A stretch of 64,000 nucleotides of DNA from Hirschia litorea (GTDB lineage: Bacteria; Pseudomonadota; Alphaproteobacteria; Caulobacterales; Hyphomonadaceae), in the NCBI RefSeq assembly GCF_042665075.1, contig NZ_JBHTBR010000002.1, positions 682,001 through 746,000 on the forward strand, given 5' to 3'. A program made the position numbers and the translations under genes. The notes beneath the pieces were generated by a model. That model saw nothing but the letters and a program-made list of their open reading frames with translations, was not told the DNA's origin and made no database searches. Positions 27,176 to 36,108 of the stretch are shown here, one piece after another (position 1 is the stretch's first letter; the number at the start of each line of letters is the position of its first letter).

Positions 27176-28462
27176 TTGGTTCACGAACAACAACCTGAGC
27201 AAAAGTCTGGTTCTCCAAATTCGTCTCAACCAAGCTATGCGCGTCATCTCAACCCGAGATTTCCATATCTAGCCGTCGGTGCTCTTATACTCGCTATTGT
27301 TGGAGTTTTTAGTACGATTTGGTATCTTTCAGGTGCACCGCAAAGGTATATGGACGCTATTACGCCTACTTCATCATATACACTTCCAAAAAGCGACATT
27401 CCTGATTATCTGGATACCTCTTCTTGGGCGATTATTCCTACTCAAAAGCCTGAAGGCGCGTGGGAAACACCATGGGGCGTAGATGTGTTTTTTGTACATT
27501 CCACTACATCTAATTCTGCTGCGCGCTGGAACATTCCAATAGATAGCGTCGATGCACGCTTAAAATTAAAAGCTGACATACTGCCAAATTATGCCGCGCC
27601 TTTCGCGGCGTCCGCACCCGTATATGCTCCCTACTATAGACAGGCGACACTATTTGCCGAGCTTCATGCATCAAGCAATTCTGAAAAGGCACTGACACTT
27701 GCTTACGGCGATGTGGAAGCTGCATTCAAAACTTATATGAGCGAACATAACCAAGGCAGAGCCATAATAATCGCTGGCGTTGGACAAGGTGGATTACATG
27801 CGCAACGCCTAATTAAAGATCACTTTCAAACTGAAGACATGAAACGCCTTTTTGTTGCTGGCTACCTGATTGAAACACCGACAACAAAAGATTTTGCCTC
27901 AGAAAATGTGTCAGGGTTTGAGCCTTGTCATACAGATGAGCAGATCCATTGTATCGCATCATGGAACACAATCTATGAAAACGATGGCGCTCGTACTCAA
28001 AATATACTTTCACGTACCCTTGAGTGGACAGATGACAATGCGATCGTATCATCTCCCAGCAAGGAATTGTTGTGTTTCAACCCTAGCATGGGTGGCTCGA
28101 GTTCGGAGCTGGTTGCACCCAAGCTTCATCGTGGGTCAGCAAATACATCAAATCTTGCAGATGGCCAAGCACCCACAATTATAGAGGCAGCAATAGCAAG
28201 CCAGTGTGTGGGTGGCTTTCTAGTTGTCAGCAAGCCCTCTGAGAAGTCTCTTCGAATGCCAGAAAACCAAGCAGCCAAGTCTATGACGCCTGCTTATAAT
28301 TTGTTTTATTCTGATGTTGTGTTTGATGCTGCAAAACGCGCACGCATAGCGAGCGCTTGGCTTGATAAGAATGCACCAAAACCTGCTCCACCATTACCCC
28401 CAATAGAAACTATAGAAATTGCACCAATTCAAAAAATAGAAAAAATTCTCGACACCCCCTAA
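27176..28462 (+). CDS. DUF3089 protein, membrane-anchored alpha/beta-hydrolase-like
   Basis: A 428-residue protein. A cytoplasmic tail is followed by one transmembrane segment (about residues 32-52, LAVGALILAIVGVFSTIWYL). The DUF3089 domain then begins with WAIIPTQ...WGVDVFFVHSTT and includes YAPYYRQATL. The family resembles alpha/beta hydrolases; here the nucleophile-elbow region reads AGVGQGGLHA, with glutamine where a serine would be expected. Catalysis is therefore uncertain. A Pro-rich, EIAPIQK-containing tail ends the protein. The TTG start is supported by AGAGG nine bases upstream. The stop codon lies inside the terminator hairpin. Confidence 0.8.
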   Translation: MVHEQQPEQKSGSPNSSQPSYARHLNPRFPYLAVGALILAIVGVFSTIWYLSGAPQRYMDAITPTSSYTLPKSDIPDYLDTSSWAIIPTQKPEGAWETPWGVDVFFVHSTTSNSAARWNIPIDSVDARLKLKADILPNYAAPFAASAPVYAPYYRQATLFAELHASSNSEKALTLAYGDVEAAFKTYMSEHNQGRAIIIAGVGQGGLHAQRLIKDHFQTEDMKRLFVAGYLIETPTTKDFASENVSGFEPCHTDEQIHCIASWNTIYENDGARTQNILSRTLEWTDDNAIVSSPSKELLCFNPSMGGSSSELVAPKLHRGSANTSNLADGQAPTIIEAAIASQCVGGFLVVSKPSEKSLRMPENQAAKSMTPAYNLFYSDVVFDAAKRARIASAWLDKNAPKPAPPLPPIETIEIAPIQKIEKILDTP

Positions 28463-28490
28463 ATATAGCCCAAAGGGTCTTTAGGTTTTT
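28458..28490 (+). terminator. Intrinsic terminator overlapping the DUF3089 stop codon
   Basis: CCTAAA (28458-28463) pairs with TTTAGG (28480-28485), with an inner CCC/GGG pairing, and is followed by five T residues. The gene's TAA stop is part of the left arm. It separates this gene from the glycosyltransferase downstream. Confidence 0.6.
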
Positions 28491-28549
28491 AACCTTAGAG
28501 TTACGCACTTCAAAGCTTGATCTCATCCTTGCTGGCAATGGACTATAAT

Positions 28550-29341
28550 ATGAAGAAACTGCCTCTTTCCGTGTTTATTATCGCTAGAGATGAAGCTGAT
28601 AGAATCGCACCTGTTGTTCGCTCTGTGCGAGATTGGGTACATGAAGTGATCGTCATTGACAGTGGCAGCACTGACGAAACTGTCAAAGTGGCAGAGCAAG
28701 AAGGCGCACGGGTTGTGTATAATGCTTGGTCTGGCTATGGACCGCAAAAGGTTTTCGGTGAAACGCTATGCTCTCAAAAATGGCTTCTTAATATTGATGC
28801 TGATGAGGAAGTAAGTGAAGCATTGCGCAGTGAAATTGAAGCGCTTTTTGAGAATGGTTCAGAGCCCCAACTTGCAGGCTATCAAATTCCAATCCTTATT
28901 TGCTTTCCATTCGACAAAGGACCACGCCCTTTTGCACCCTCGAATGATCCTGTGCGCCTCTACAATAAGGAAAAAGCCGGATTTAAATCAGAACTGGTTC
29001 ACGATTCAGTTGTTTTAAATCAGGGTGAAAGCAGCGGTAAGTTAAAGTATCACATTAATCATAGATGTTTCAGGTCCCACCATCATGCTATTGAGAAAAT
29101 CAATCGCTACAGCAGTATGCAAGCTGAAGATATGCTTGCAAAAGGGCGCCGCCCCTCCACTCTGCGGATGATAACAGAACCGGTAACCGCATTTTTAAAG
29201 TCGATGCTGTTGAGGCGTTACATCCTATTTGGAGTCAACGGGTTTACCGAAAGCGTTATATACGCATTCGCACGTTATATTCGTCTCGCAAAAGCTAGAG
29301 AGGCTTGGGCAAAGCAGGATGCTTTGAAAAATGACAAATAG
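28550..29341 (+). CDS. Family 2 glycosyltransferase, WaaE/KdtX-like
   Basis: About 263 residues with a GT2 fold: LSVFIIARDEADRIAPVV at the start, the UDP-sugar-binding VIDSGSTDET, and the DxD-type metal motif in LNIDADEEVSE. The GPQKVFGETLC segment and the basic C-terminus are typical of WaaE/KdtX-like enzymes that add glucose to the inner core of lipopolysaccharide. The acceptor is inferred from family only. The open frame starts with TTG at 28517; ATG 28550 (MKKLPLSVF) fits the family start, though its ribosome site is weak, and ATG 28538 is an alternative. Confidence 0.85.
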   Translation: MKKLPLSVFIIARDEADRIAPVVRSVRDWVHEVIVIDSGSTDETVKVAEQEGARVVYNAWSGYGPQKVFGETLCSQKWLLNIDADEEVSEALRSEIEALFENGSEPQLAGYQIPILICFPFDKGPRPFAPSNDPVRLYNKEKAGFKSELVHDSVVLNQGESSGKLKYHINHRCFRSHHHAIEKINRYSSMQAEDMLAKGRRPSTLRMITEPVTAFLKSMLLRRYILFGVNGFTESVIYAFARYIRLAKAREAWAKQDALKNDK

Positions 29342-29355
29342 GCCCGCGCATTTTT

Positions 29356-29742
29356 TTAGAGACCTAGAGTACGTGAAAACCCGCTGATATCTCTTGGAAT
29401 CTCGGCTGTATCCATTCCGATAAGCATGAGTTTAGCGACGCTCAACACCATGCCCCAACACAAAGTTGGCACCAAAATTACGACAACAGCAACAACAATA
29501 GAGCGTACAAATGTTGAACCCGCCCCCCCTGGGTCTTGACCGCCAGCGCTTTCCATTGCTCTTAGTAATTTTTCACCAAAGAGCATGCACCCCACGCCAA
29601 TGGCAGGGAATATCAATCCCAATTCATATTGTTGATAATACGCCATTAAAGCGACAGATAATGCGCAACCAACAACGATGAGCAAGAATAACATCGATCC
29701 TGACCACAACGCTCTAAATAATTGTCTCTCAAGCATTATCAC
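29356..29742 (-). CDS. Small membrane protein of unknown function
   Basis: A 128-residue protein with about three hydrophobic segments (residues 11-35, 42-60 and 84-112) and a glycine-rich soluble loop near 65-78. No domain was recognised. GTG 29742 is chosen as start because GGAG lies seven bases upstream; ATG 29736 is an alternative. The gene follows era's strand, about 100 bases upstream... downstream relation excluded: it lies beyond era's 3' end with an 83-base gap, so it could be read through from the era operon. Confidence 0.6.
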   Translation of the reverse strand: MIMLERQLFRALWSGSMLFLLIVVGCALSVALMAYYQQYELGLIFPAIGVGCMLFGEKLLRAMESAGGQDPGGAGSTFVRSIVVAVVVILVPTLCWGMVLSVAKLMLIGMDTAEIPRDISGFSRTLGL

Positions 29743-29825
29743 TACATTTCTCCTTCAACAGCTTAGGAGTAGCAGATACGCGTAAAAATACTTTTCAAGA
29801 AATGTCGCAAAATTCCTGAGCGACG

Positions 29826-30845
29826 TTAAACATCAAAATCTAAGCCAATTGCAGAGAAGCGTTCACGACTTTCTGCCCATTTTTCTGAAACTTTCACACG
29901 GGTAAACAGGTGAATTGGAACTTCAAAAATTTCCTGAAGCTCTTTTCTAGCTTGTTGGCCGATATCTTTAATAGCGCGGCCTGATTTGCCTAAGACAATC
30001 TTCCGATGCCCTTCACGTGTGACGTAAATAATTTGATCTACACGGATAGAGCCATCTTTAAACCGTTCCCAGTTTTCCGTTTCAACTGTCATCTGGTAGG
30101 GCAATTCCTGATGAAGGCGCAGCATTAGTTTTTCACGAGTAACCTCAGCTGCTAACAATCTAGAGGGCATGTCCGCGGCTTGATCTTCAGGGAATAAGAA
30201 TGGGCCCGCCGGCATCTTTTCAGCAATAAAATCTGCAAGTTGCTTAATGCCAGCACCGCGTAATCCTGAGATCATAAAGACATCAGAGTACACACCTTCT
30301 GCAAACAGCTCTTGAGAAATTGGCAGAAGGTCATCTCTATCAAAAAGGTCAATCTTATTCAAAGCAAGAATAGCTTTACGTCCAGAAGCCTTTAAGTCTG
30401 CGATGATGCGAGCATCATCTTTCAAGGTATTTTTATCCGCACCGGTAATTTTATCGTCTATTTTATGCGACCGAGAACTAGCATCAACAAGATGAATAAT
30501 TTGATCAGCTCCCTCGGCCCCATCCCAAGCTGATTTCACCATTGCCCTGTCTAAACGATGTTTAGGTGCAAATATTCCCGGTGTATCAACCAGTACAACT
30601 TGAGCATCGCCGCGCATCATAACGCCGCGTACCTGAAATCTTGTTGTCTGTACTTTATGTGTAACAATAGACACTTTGGCACCCACTAAGCGGTTTACCA
30701 AAGTCGATTTACCAGCATTGGGCGAGCCAATTACTGCAGTAAATCCTGCGCGTGTTTCACGCGAGTCTTCCTTTGAATTATCCTCCCCAGACGATTGCAC
30801 GCCATCTATAGGGTTTGATTCAAAGTCTTCAGATGCGTTACTCAA
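29826..30845 (-). CDS. era: GTPase Era
   Basis: About 339 residues. After a 30-residue acidic extension come the G motifs: G1 GSPNAGKST, G3 DTPG, and G4 NKID. The C-terminal KH domain carries GKSGRAIKDIGQQARKELQ. Era binds 16S rRNA and helps 30S assembly. There is an insertion of about 10 residues before G4 (DDKITGADKN). The longest frame starts with TTG 30857, but TTG 30845 has a GGAG six bases upstream and is preferred; a GTG at 30800 is also possible. With that start, era overlaps the end of rnc by eight bases, implying translational coupling. Confidence 0.95.
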   Translation of the reverse strand: MSNASEDFESNPIDGVQSSGEDNSKEDSRETRAGFTAVIGSPNAGKSTLVNRLVGAKVSIVTHKVQTTRFQVRGVMMRGDAQVVLVDTPGIFAPKHRLDRAMVKSAWDGAEGADQIIHLVDASSRSHKIDDKITGADKNTLKDDARIIADLKASGRKAILALNKIDLFDRDDLLPISQELFAEGVYSDVFMISGLRGAGIKQLADFIAEKMPAGPFLFPEDQAADMPSRLLAAEVTREKLMLRLHQELPYQMTVETENWERFKDGSIRVDQIIYVTREGHRKIVLGKSGRAIKDIGQQARKELQEIFEVPIHLFTRVKVSEKWAESRERFSAIGLDFDV

Positions 30846-31608
30846 CGGATTCTCCAAGATTATCTAACATGGCGCTTGCAGCAGCTCTCTCAGCTTCTTG
30901 CTTAGATGCACCATCGCCTGCAACAGGCTTAACACCCTCAACACGCACTTCAATTGTAAACACAGGAGCATGATCGGGCCCTGTACGATTTATACTTTCA
31001 TAGACCGGCGCTGGACGTCCATCTTTCTGCGCCCATTCTTGAAGCGCAGATTTAGGGTCACGTGGAGCATTTTTTAGCGTTTTGAAATATTCTTTCCAAT
31101 ACTTGACGATAAATATTTCCGAGGCTTTGAGGCCTGCATCCAAATATATTGCGCCAATTACAGATTCTGCGACGTCAGCCAACAGAGATGTCTTCTCCGC
31201 ACCACCGCGAGAAGCCTCAGACGCGTCTAAAATTAGATATTGTCCAAATCCAAGATCTGACGCAATTTTCGCACATGTATCACGGCTAACCAAAGCATTC
31301 AAACGCGGTGCCAAACCGCCCTCACGCTCTTTTTCAAATCGTGCAATCAATTGGCTAGCAACAACAAGCCCTAGAACACGATCACCTAAAAATTCTAACC
31401 GCTCATTGCTCCAGTCAGCAGCCTCGCCAGGAACTGAACTTGTGTGCGTAAAAGCACGGTCCAACAGACTGATATCTTTAAACTTCACGCCGATTATATT
31501 TTGCAATTCTTTGCGCGCTGTGTCTGTCAATCGCGGCGGAGTGGAGCGACGAATACGATCACGATTACGGCGACGTTTACCTGTATGGCTGGAATTAGGT
31601 CTAGGCAT
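30838..31608 (-). CDS. rnc: Ribonuclease III
   Basis: A 256-residue protein with an RNase III domain (signature NERLEFLGDRVLGL, with the metal-binding acidic residues, and the second acidic cluster in LLADVAESVIGAIYLD). A C-terminal double-stranded RNA-binding domain (DPKSALQEWAQ to the end) follows. It processes rRNA precursors and other double-stranded RNAs. The N-terminal 20 residues are arginine-rich. Its ATG overlaps the acpS stop (TAATG), and its end overlaps era. In many alphaproteobacteria a lepB gene sits between acpS and rnc; none is here. Confidence 0.96.
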   Translation of the reverse strand: MPRPNSSHTGKRRRNRDRIRRSTPPRLTDTARKELQNIIGVKFKDISLLDRAFTHTSSVPGEAADWSNERLEFLGDRVLGLVVASQLIARFEKEREGGLAPRLNALVSRDTCAKIASDLGFGQYLILDASEASRGGAEKTSLLADVAESVIGAIYLDAGLKASEIFIVKYWKEYFKTLKNAPRDPKSALQEWAQKDGRPAPVYESINRTGPDHAPVFTIEVRVEGVKPVAGDGASKQEAERAAASAMLDNLGESVE

Positions 31609-32018
31609 TATGGCTCTCGCAAAGGTATAGCATCGATAATCACCATTGCTTGAGCATAGGGATAATCATCTGTGATTGTCAGGTGAATATTAGCTTTCAT
31701 ACCCTTCGGGGTCATCTTTTCAAGATATTCTTTTGCGCCGCCATTTAAAACTAAAGTAGGCCGCCCATTTTCCTGATTTATGACCCCCATGTCTTGCCAT
31801 GCTACACCATTTCGCCAAATACCGCACCCTAGCGCTTTGGCACACGCCTCTTTGGCGGCAAAGCGTTTTGCATAGGTATCTGCGCGTTTTTGACGGCTGT
31901 CAGCCAAATCTCTCTCAACTTGCGTGAACACCCTGTTGGTAAAGCGGTCCCCAAACCTCGATAGAGAGGTTTCAATTCGCCTTATATCAGTCAAGTCCTG
32001 ACCAATGCCCAATATCAT
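31608..32018 (-). CDS. acpS: Holo-[acyl-carrier-protein] synthase
   Basis: A 136-residue 4'-phosphopantetheinyl transferase. The start MILGIGQDLTDIRRIE contains the metal-binding aspartate, and the helix FAAKEACAKALGCG contains the second metal/CoA-binding motif. It attaches the phosphopantetheine arm of CoA to acyl carrier protein. It lies two bases after pdxJ and overlaps rnc at a TAATG, within the tight rpoZ-to-era operon. Length and motifs are those of AcpS. Confidence 0.95.
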   Translation of the reverse strand: MILGIGQDLTDIRRIETSLSRFGDRFTNRVFTQVERDLADSRQKRADTYAKRFAAKEACAKALGCGIWRNGVAWQDMGVINQENGRPTLVLNGGAKEYLEKMTPKGMKANIHLTITDDYPYAQAMVIIDAIPLREP

Positions 32019-32020
32019 GC

Positions 32021-32767
32021 CTATGCACGCGCCTCATCAATGAGTTCACGCATTTTTCGCACAGCATCTTCTAGGCCTACAAATATTGCTTCACCAATTA
32101 AAAAATGCCCAATGTTAAATTCTGCAATTTCTGGGATTTGAGCGACAGGTTTAATTGTTTCATATGTTAGCCCATGCCCAGCATGAACCTCTATTCCACG
32201 CCTTTTACCCTCTGAGGCTGCTAATTTTAAGCGTTCAAGTTCTGCACTTGCTTCTTCCAACTCACCTGCGTTTACATGTTCGACATATTTACCCGTATGC
32301 AGCTCAACAACTGGAGCTCCAATAGCTTCAGCTACTGCAACCTGCACAAGATCTGGCTCAATAAAGAGTGAAACACGTGAGCCATTCGCATTAAGGCGTC
32401 GAACAAATGGAGCTACTGTATTGTGAAGGCGCGCGACATCAAGACCACCCTCTGTCGTGCGTTCTTCACGTTTTTCTGGAACGAGACATACTGCATGAGG
32501 CTTAAACTTTAGCGCGATCTGAAGCATCTCTTCTGTTGTTGCCATTTCAAGATTGATAGGCAATTCCATTGCACCGCTTACAGCTTCTAAATCACCATCA
32601 CGGATATGCCTGCGATCTTCGCGCAAGTGAATAGTAATACCATCTGCTCCCGCATCACGCGCTAACTTTGCCGCACGTGCCGGATCAGGCCATGTGCCAC
32701 CTCTTGCATTACGTATGGTGGCAACATGGTCAATATTCACGCCCAAGCGCGCGCGTGGCAAAGGCAT
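32021..32767 (-). CDS. pdxJ: Pyridoxine 5'-phosphate synthase
   Basis: A 248-residue TIM-barrel enzyme with the typical start LGVNIDHVATIRNARGG, ADGITIHLREDRRHI, and the family segments LNLEMA-like (INLEMATTEEM), VELHTGKY and EVHAGHGLTY. It condenses 3-amino-2-oxopropyl phosphate with deoxyxylulose 5-phosphate in vitamin B6 synthesis. The start overlaps the pyrE stop as TAATG. The pdxJ-acpS linkage is classic in Proteobacteria. Confidence 0.97.
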   Translation of the reverse strand: MPLPRARLGVNIDHVATIRNARGGTWPDPARAAKLARDAGADGITIHLREDRRHIRDGDLEAVSGAMELPINLEMATTEEMLQIALKFKPHAVCLVPEKREERTTEGGLDVARLHNTVAPFVRRLNANGSRVSLFIEPDLVQVAVAEAIGAPVVELHTGKYVEHVNAGELEEASAELERLKLAASEGKRRGIEVHAGHGLTYETIKPVAQIPEIAEFNIGHFLIGEAIFVGLEDAVRKMRELIDEARA

Positions 32768-33348
32768 TACTTCAATCCCCGACTTCCTGGCTTAATAGCT
32801 GGGATGGCCTCAAGCTCAGTAGGAAGGTCGTTGGCATCATAGTCAGGAAAATCAACAGCAGCTAGAGATACAAGAGGTAATCCCACATCTGTTTTTCCAT
32901 TTGAGCGATCCACTACACATGCTCCCCCAATAACATCACCATCAAACAAGTTGAGAGCGTCAAAGGTTTCACGCATTGATAGGCCTGTTGTTACGATATC
33001 TTCAACAACGACTACGCGTTCACCTTTTTTAATGTCAAACCCGCGGCGCAAAGTCATTTTGCCATCTTGGCGTTCTGTAAAAATAGCACGACATCCAAGT
33101 GCTCGCGCAGTTTCGTACCCAGGAATCAACCCACCAACGGCCGGTCCACACACGACGTCTATCTGACCAAACTGTGCTTTTAATTTTTCAGCTAATGCAG
33201 CACATAATTTTTCTGAAGTCTCTGGGTGAGAAAACACAAGTGCCTTTTGTAAAAACACCGGACTACGACGCCCAGAAGACAATATAAAATGTCCCTCCAA
33301 TAATGCATCCACTTTGCGGAACTCATTTAATACGTCTTCAGTCTTCAC
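32767..33348 (-). CDS. pyrE: Orotate phosphoribosyltransferase
   Basis: A 193-residue type I phosphoribosyltransferase. It has HFILSSGRRSPVFLQKA near the N-terminus, a glycine-rich loop VVCGPAVGGLIPGYETA, and the PRPP-binding VVVVEDIVTTGLSM. It forms OMP from orotate in pyrimidine synthesis. It sits between rsh (17-base gap) and pdxJ (TAATG overlap) in the conserved alphaproteobacterial order. Confidence 0.95.
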   Translation of the reverse strand: MKTEDVLNEFRKVDALLEGHFILSSGRRSPVFLQKALVFSHPETSEKLCAALAEKLKAQFGQIDVVCGPAVGGLIPGYETARALGCRAIFTERQDGKMTLRRGFDIKKGERVVVVEDIVTTGLSMRETFDALNLFDGDVIGGACVVDRSNGKTDVGLPLVSLAAVDFPDYDANDLPTELEAIPAIKPGSRGLK

Positions 33349-33365
33349 TTGCCCTGATCCTTATT

Positions 33366-35621
33366 TTAATCGTCGTGCTTTGAGGCGGCAAATTTAGCAC
33401 CTCTTATACGCTCAACATTCTCTACCGCGCTTAATGCTCGAAGTGCAGCGATAATTTGCGTCAAACGACGTTTGTCTTCGACTTCTATATCAAATTGGAA
33501 ATCAAAAAAGTCTTCACCTCTATTGCGAATAGCAACATTGATTATGTTTCCACTCGCTTCAGAGATGGTTTTACATACAACTGCTAAAGAGCCACGCTGG
33601 TTTGAAATCGTTATCAACACTCTGCTGACCGCAAAAAAGTCTGTTGAAGCTATAGGGTCCCAACTCAAATCTACCCACACTTCTGGTTCATCTTCATATA
33701 AAACCAATTGTTCACAATCAATCACATGAACATCAACCCCTTTTCCGGGCTTTTGCACACCAACAATGCGGTCACCCGGCAATGGCGAACAACACTCCGA
33801 AAGGTGCAGAGCGATACCCGGTTGCAACCTTTCACCCGAAAGCAAGGTCTGCGTTTCGTCATCATCAATAACGTGACGTCCTTCAAGCATTTCACTTTCA
33901 ACTTGTTCAGGGAATGTTTTGCTCAACAGCTCTTTTAAATCAATAAAGCCACGTCCCAGCTCTTCGAGCATCTCTTCTGTAGAATCAATGCTGTTTTGTG
34001 CCGCTATTTCTCTGAACTTGATATCAATTGGGTCCAAGCCGATTCTGCGCAGAGCTAAATTCAGCTTTTGACGCCCCAATTTCATGAACTCTTCTTGCTC
34101 TTTATCTCTCGTCAACCGACGAATAGCGGAACGTGCACGACCTGTTACAACTAAACTTCGCCAATTTGCCGGCGGCTCTACCCGTTCATTTCTTATAATT
34201 TCTATCGTATCGCCGTTTTGGATTAATGTTCGCAAAGGACGTTCGACACCATTAATCCTTACCCCAACACATTGATCTCCCACTGCGGTATGCACAGCGT
34301 AAGCAAAATCAAGGGGCATTGCACCAACAGGTAGTTTTACAAGACGACCGCGAGGCGTAAACGCGAACACCGTATCACGATACATCTCCATTTTGGCATG
34401 CTCTAGGAACTCTTCCGGATCAGCGCCATGCTCAAGCATATCTGCAAAACTTAGTAGACTGTCTTCAGGGTCTAGTCCTGCCTCTTTTGCTCCCGCCTTA
34501 TCGAAACCGTATGATTTATTCTTGTACCGCCAGTGCGCCGCAATACCGCGCGCTGCGATTTCATCCATTTGCGGTGTACGTATCTGTAACTCCACACGAC
34601 GGTTTCCCGGCCCTTGGAAAGTTGTATGGATTGATTGATAGCCATTAGGTTTGGGAACCGAAATGTAATCTTTAAACCGACCAGAAAGCGCCGCCCAATG
34701 CTGGTGGGCAATTCCTAGCGCGCGATAACAGTCAGCAACAGAAGGCACAATCAACCTAAAAGCAAAAATATCTCCTAAATCTTTGAAAGAGATGGCTTTT
34801 GTTTCGAGCTTTCGCCATATGCTATAGGGACGCTTCAGCCGCCCCCGAATATCACCAGTGATACCGTTTACGCTCATTAGGACTTCGATATCTGATTGTA
34901 TGCGCTCAATATCATCCACAGCATCGGCCGCCATCTCAGCCAAACGCTTTTCAATCGTTTCTCTTGCTTCAGGGTTTAATACTGAAAATGCAAGATCTTC
35001 CAACTCTCCTGCAAAAATTGACAAGCCTGTCCTTCTTGCAAGCGGCGCATATATATCTATCGTTTCCTGAGCAATACGTAGGCGACTTTCCGGCTTTGGC
35101 ATAAACTTAATAGTACGCATATTATGCAGACGATCAGCCAGCTTCACCAGCAATACGCGAATGTCTTTGGTGGTTGCCAATATAAATTTTTGAAAATTTT
35201 CCGCCTGCTTTGCGGCACGACTAGAAGACTCCAATTGGGTCAACTTCGTCACACCGTCTACAAGTTCGGCGACATCCTTGCTAAAAATTTCTTCAATTTC
35301 TTCAAGCGTTGCATCAGTATCTTCGACAGTATCATGCAGAAGACCAGCAATAATAGTGGAGTAGTCTAATTTTAGATCTGTAAGAATACCTGCAACTGAC
35401 ACAGGATGAGCATAATATGGGTCGCCAGAATGACGTTTTTGCGACCCGTGCTTGACCATAGCGTACACGTAGGCCCGGTTTAGAGCATCTTCATCTGCAT
35501 CAGGCTGATATGAGAGCACACGCTCCACAAGCTCATACTGACGCAAAAACCGACGCCCCTTACCTGTCGGCAGGCTTGGTTCGCGCAAGGCGGTATGGAA
35601 TTCTGACGTGTCGTCAGCCAT
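33366..35621 (-). CDS. rsh: Bifunctional (p)ppGpp synthetase/hydrolase (RelA/SpoT, Rsh)
   Basis: A 751-residue long RSH protein. It has an HD hydrolase domain with YYAHPVSVAGIL and HDTVEDTD, a synthetase domain (about 240-350, with DIFAFRLIV and KPNGYQSIHTT), a TGS domain (VFAFTPRGRLVKLP) and a C-terminal ACT domain (ISNQRGSLAVV). An intact HD motif plus an intact synthetase motif predict both ppGpp synthesis and degradation, as expected for the single alphaproteobacterial Rsh. It lies 20 bases downstream of rpoZ, the omega subunit that forms part of the ppGpp site on RNA polymerase in Proteobacteria. Confidence 0.95.
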   Translation of the reverse strand: MADDTSEFHTALREPSLPTGKGRRFLRQYELVERVLSYQPDADEDALNRAYVYAMVKHGSQKRHSGDPYYAHPVSVAGILTDLKLDYSTIIAGLLHDTVEDTDATLEEIEEIFSKDVAELVDGVTKLTQLESSSRAAKQAENFQKFILATTKDIRVLLVKLADRLHNMRTIKFMPKPESRLRIAQETIDIYAPLARRTGLSIFAGELEDLAFSVLNPEARETIEKRLAEMAADAVDDIERIQSDIEVLMSVNGITGDIRGRLKRPYSIWRKLETKAISFKDLGDIFAFRLIVPSVADCYRALGIAHQHWAALSGRFKDYISVPKPNGYQSIHTTFQGPGNRRVELQIRTPQMDEIAARGIAAHWRYKNKSYGFDKAGAKEAGLDPEDSLLSFADMLEHGADPEEFLEHAKMEMYRDTVFAFTPRGRLVKLPVGAMPLDFAYAVHTAVGDQCVGVRINGVERPLRTLIQNGDTIEIIRNERVEPPANWRSLVVTGRARSAIRRLTRDKEQEEFMKLGRQKLNLALRRIGLDPIDIKFREIAAQNSIDSTEEMLEELGRGFIDLKELLSKTFPEQVESEMLEGRHVIDDDETQTLLSGERLQPGIALHLSECCSPLPGDRIVGVQKPGKGVDVHVIDCEQLVLYEDEPEVWVDLSWDPIASTDFFAVSRVLITISNQRGSLAVVCKTISEASGNIINVAIRNRGEDFFDFQFDIEVEDKRRLTQIIAALRALSAVENVERIRGAKFAASKHDD

Positions 35622-35640
35622 TTCACCTCACTTAATTTAT

Positions 35641-35991
35641 CTAGTAACGGTCTTCGCGTGCGTTCTCTAGCTCTGCTTGGTACGCGCGAATAACGTCTTC
35701 TTCAGAACGTGTTGGAGCAGCTTGAAGCGCCAAGCGGTCTTCTTCTTTTTCTGCCTCTTCGTTCGGACGCACTTCTTGAAGCTCGGAAACATAGCTTTCT
35801 TTTACGAGGCCTAAGTCAACACCATCGCCTGCAATCTCACGTAAAGACACAACTGGGTCTTTATCATCATCGCGCTCAACAGTTAATTCAGATCCTGCGC
35901 GGATCATGCGTGCGCGATGCCCAGCCAACAAAACAAGCTGAAAGCGGTTTGGTACTTTTTCGATGCAATCTTCGACGGTGACGCGTGCCAT
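35641..35991 (-). CDS. rpoZ: DNA-directed RNA polymerase omega subunit
   Basis: A 116-residue protein with the omega signature MARVTVEDCIEKVPNRFQLV and LAGHRARMIRAGSEL, followed by an acidic, glutamate-rich tail. Omega stabilises RNA polymerase. It is the first gene of the operon rpoZ-rsh-pyrE-pdxJ-acpS-rnc-era. The roughly 115 bases between it and folK are AT-rich and presumably carry the operon promoter. Confidence 0.96.
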   Translation of the reverse strand: MARVTVEDCIEKVPNRFQLVLLAGHRARMIRAGSELTVERDDDKDPVVSLREIAGDGVDLGLVKESYVSELQEVRPNEEAEKEEDRLALQAAPTRSEEDVIRAYQAELENAREDRY

Positions 35992-36108
35992 ATATGTGTT
36001 CTCCTGCCAAACGAATTAGCTATGCTAGTTCTTCCTGTGACTCAACCCGTATAATGCTAAATATTGAGAATATTCGTGTCATACTTGTGGCTATTTCACT
36101 AAGAATGT

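Noticed and set aside
31082..31630. 182-residue plus-strand ORF
   Set aside because: Antisense to rnc across its entire catalytic domain, with no motifs and no ribosome site.
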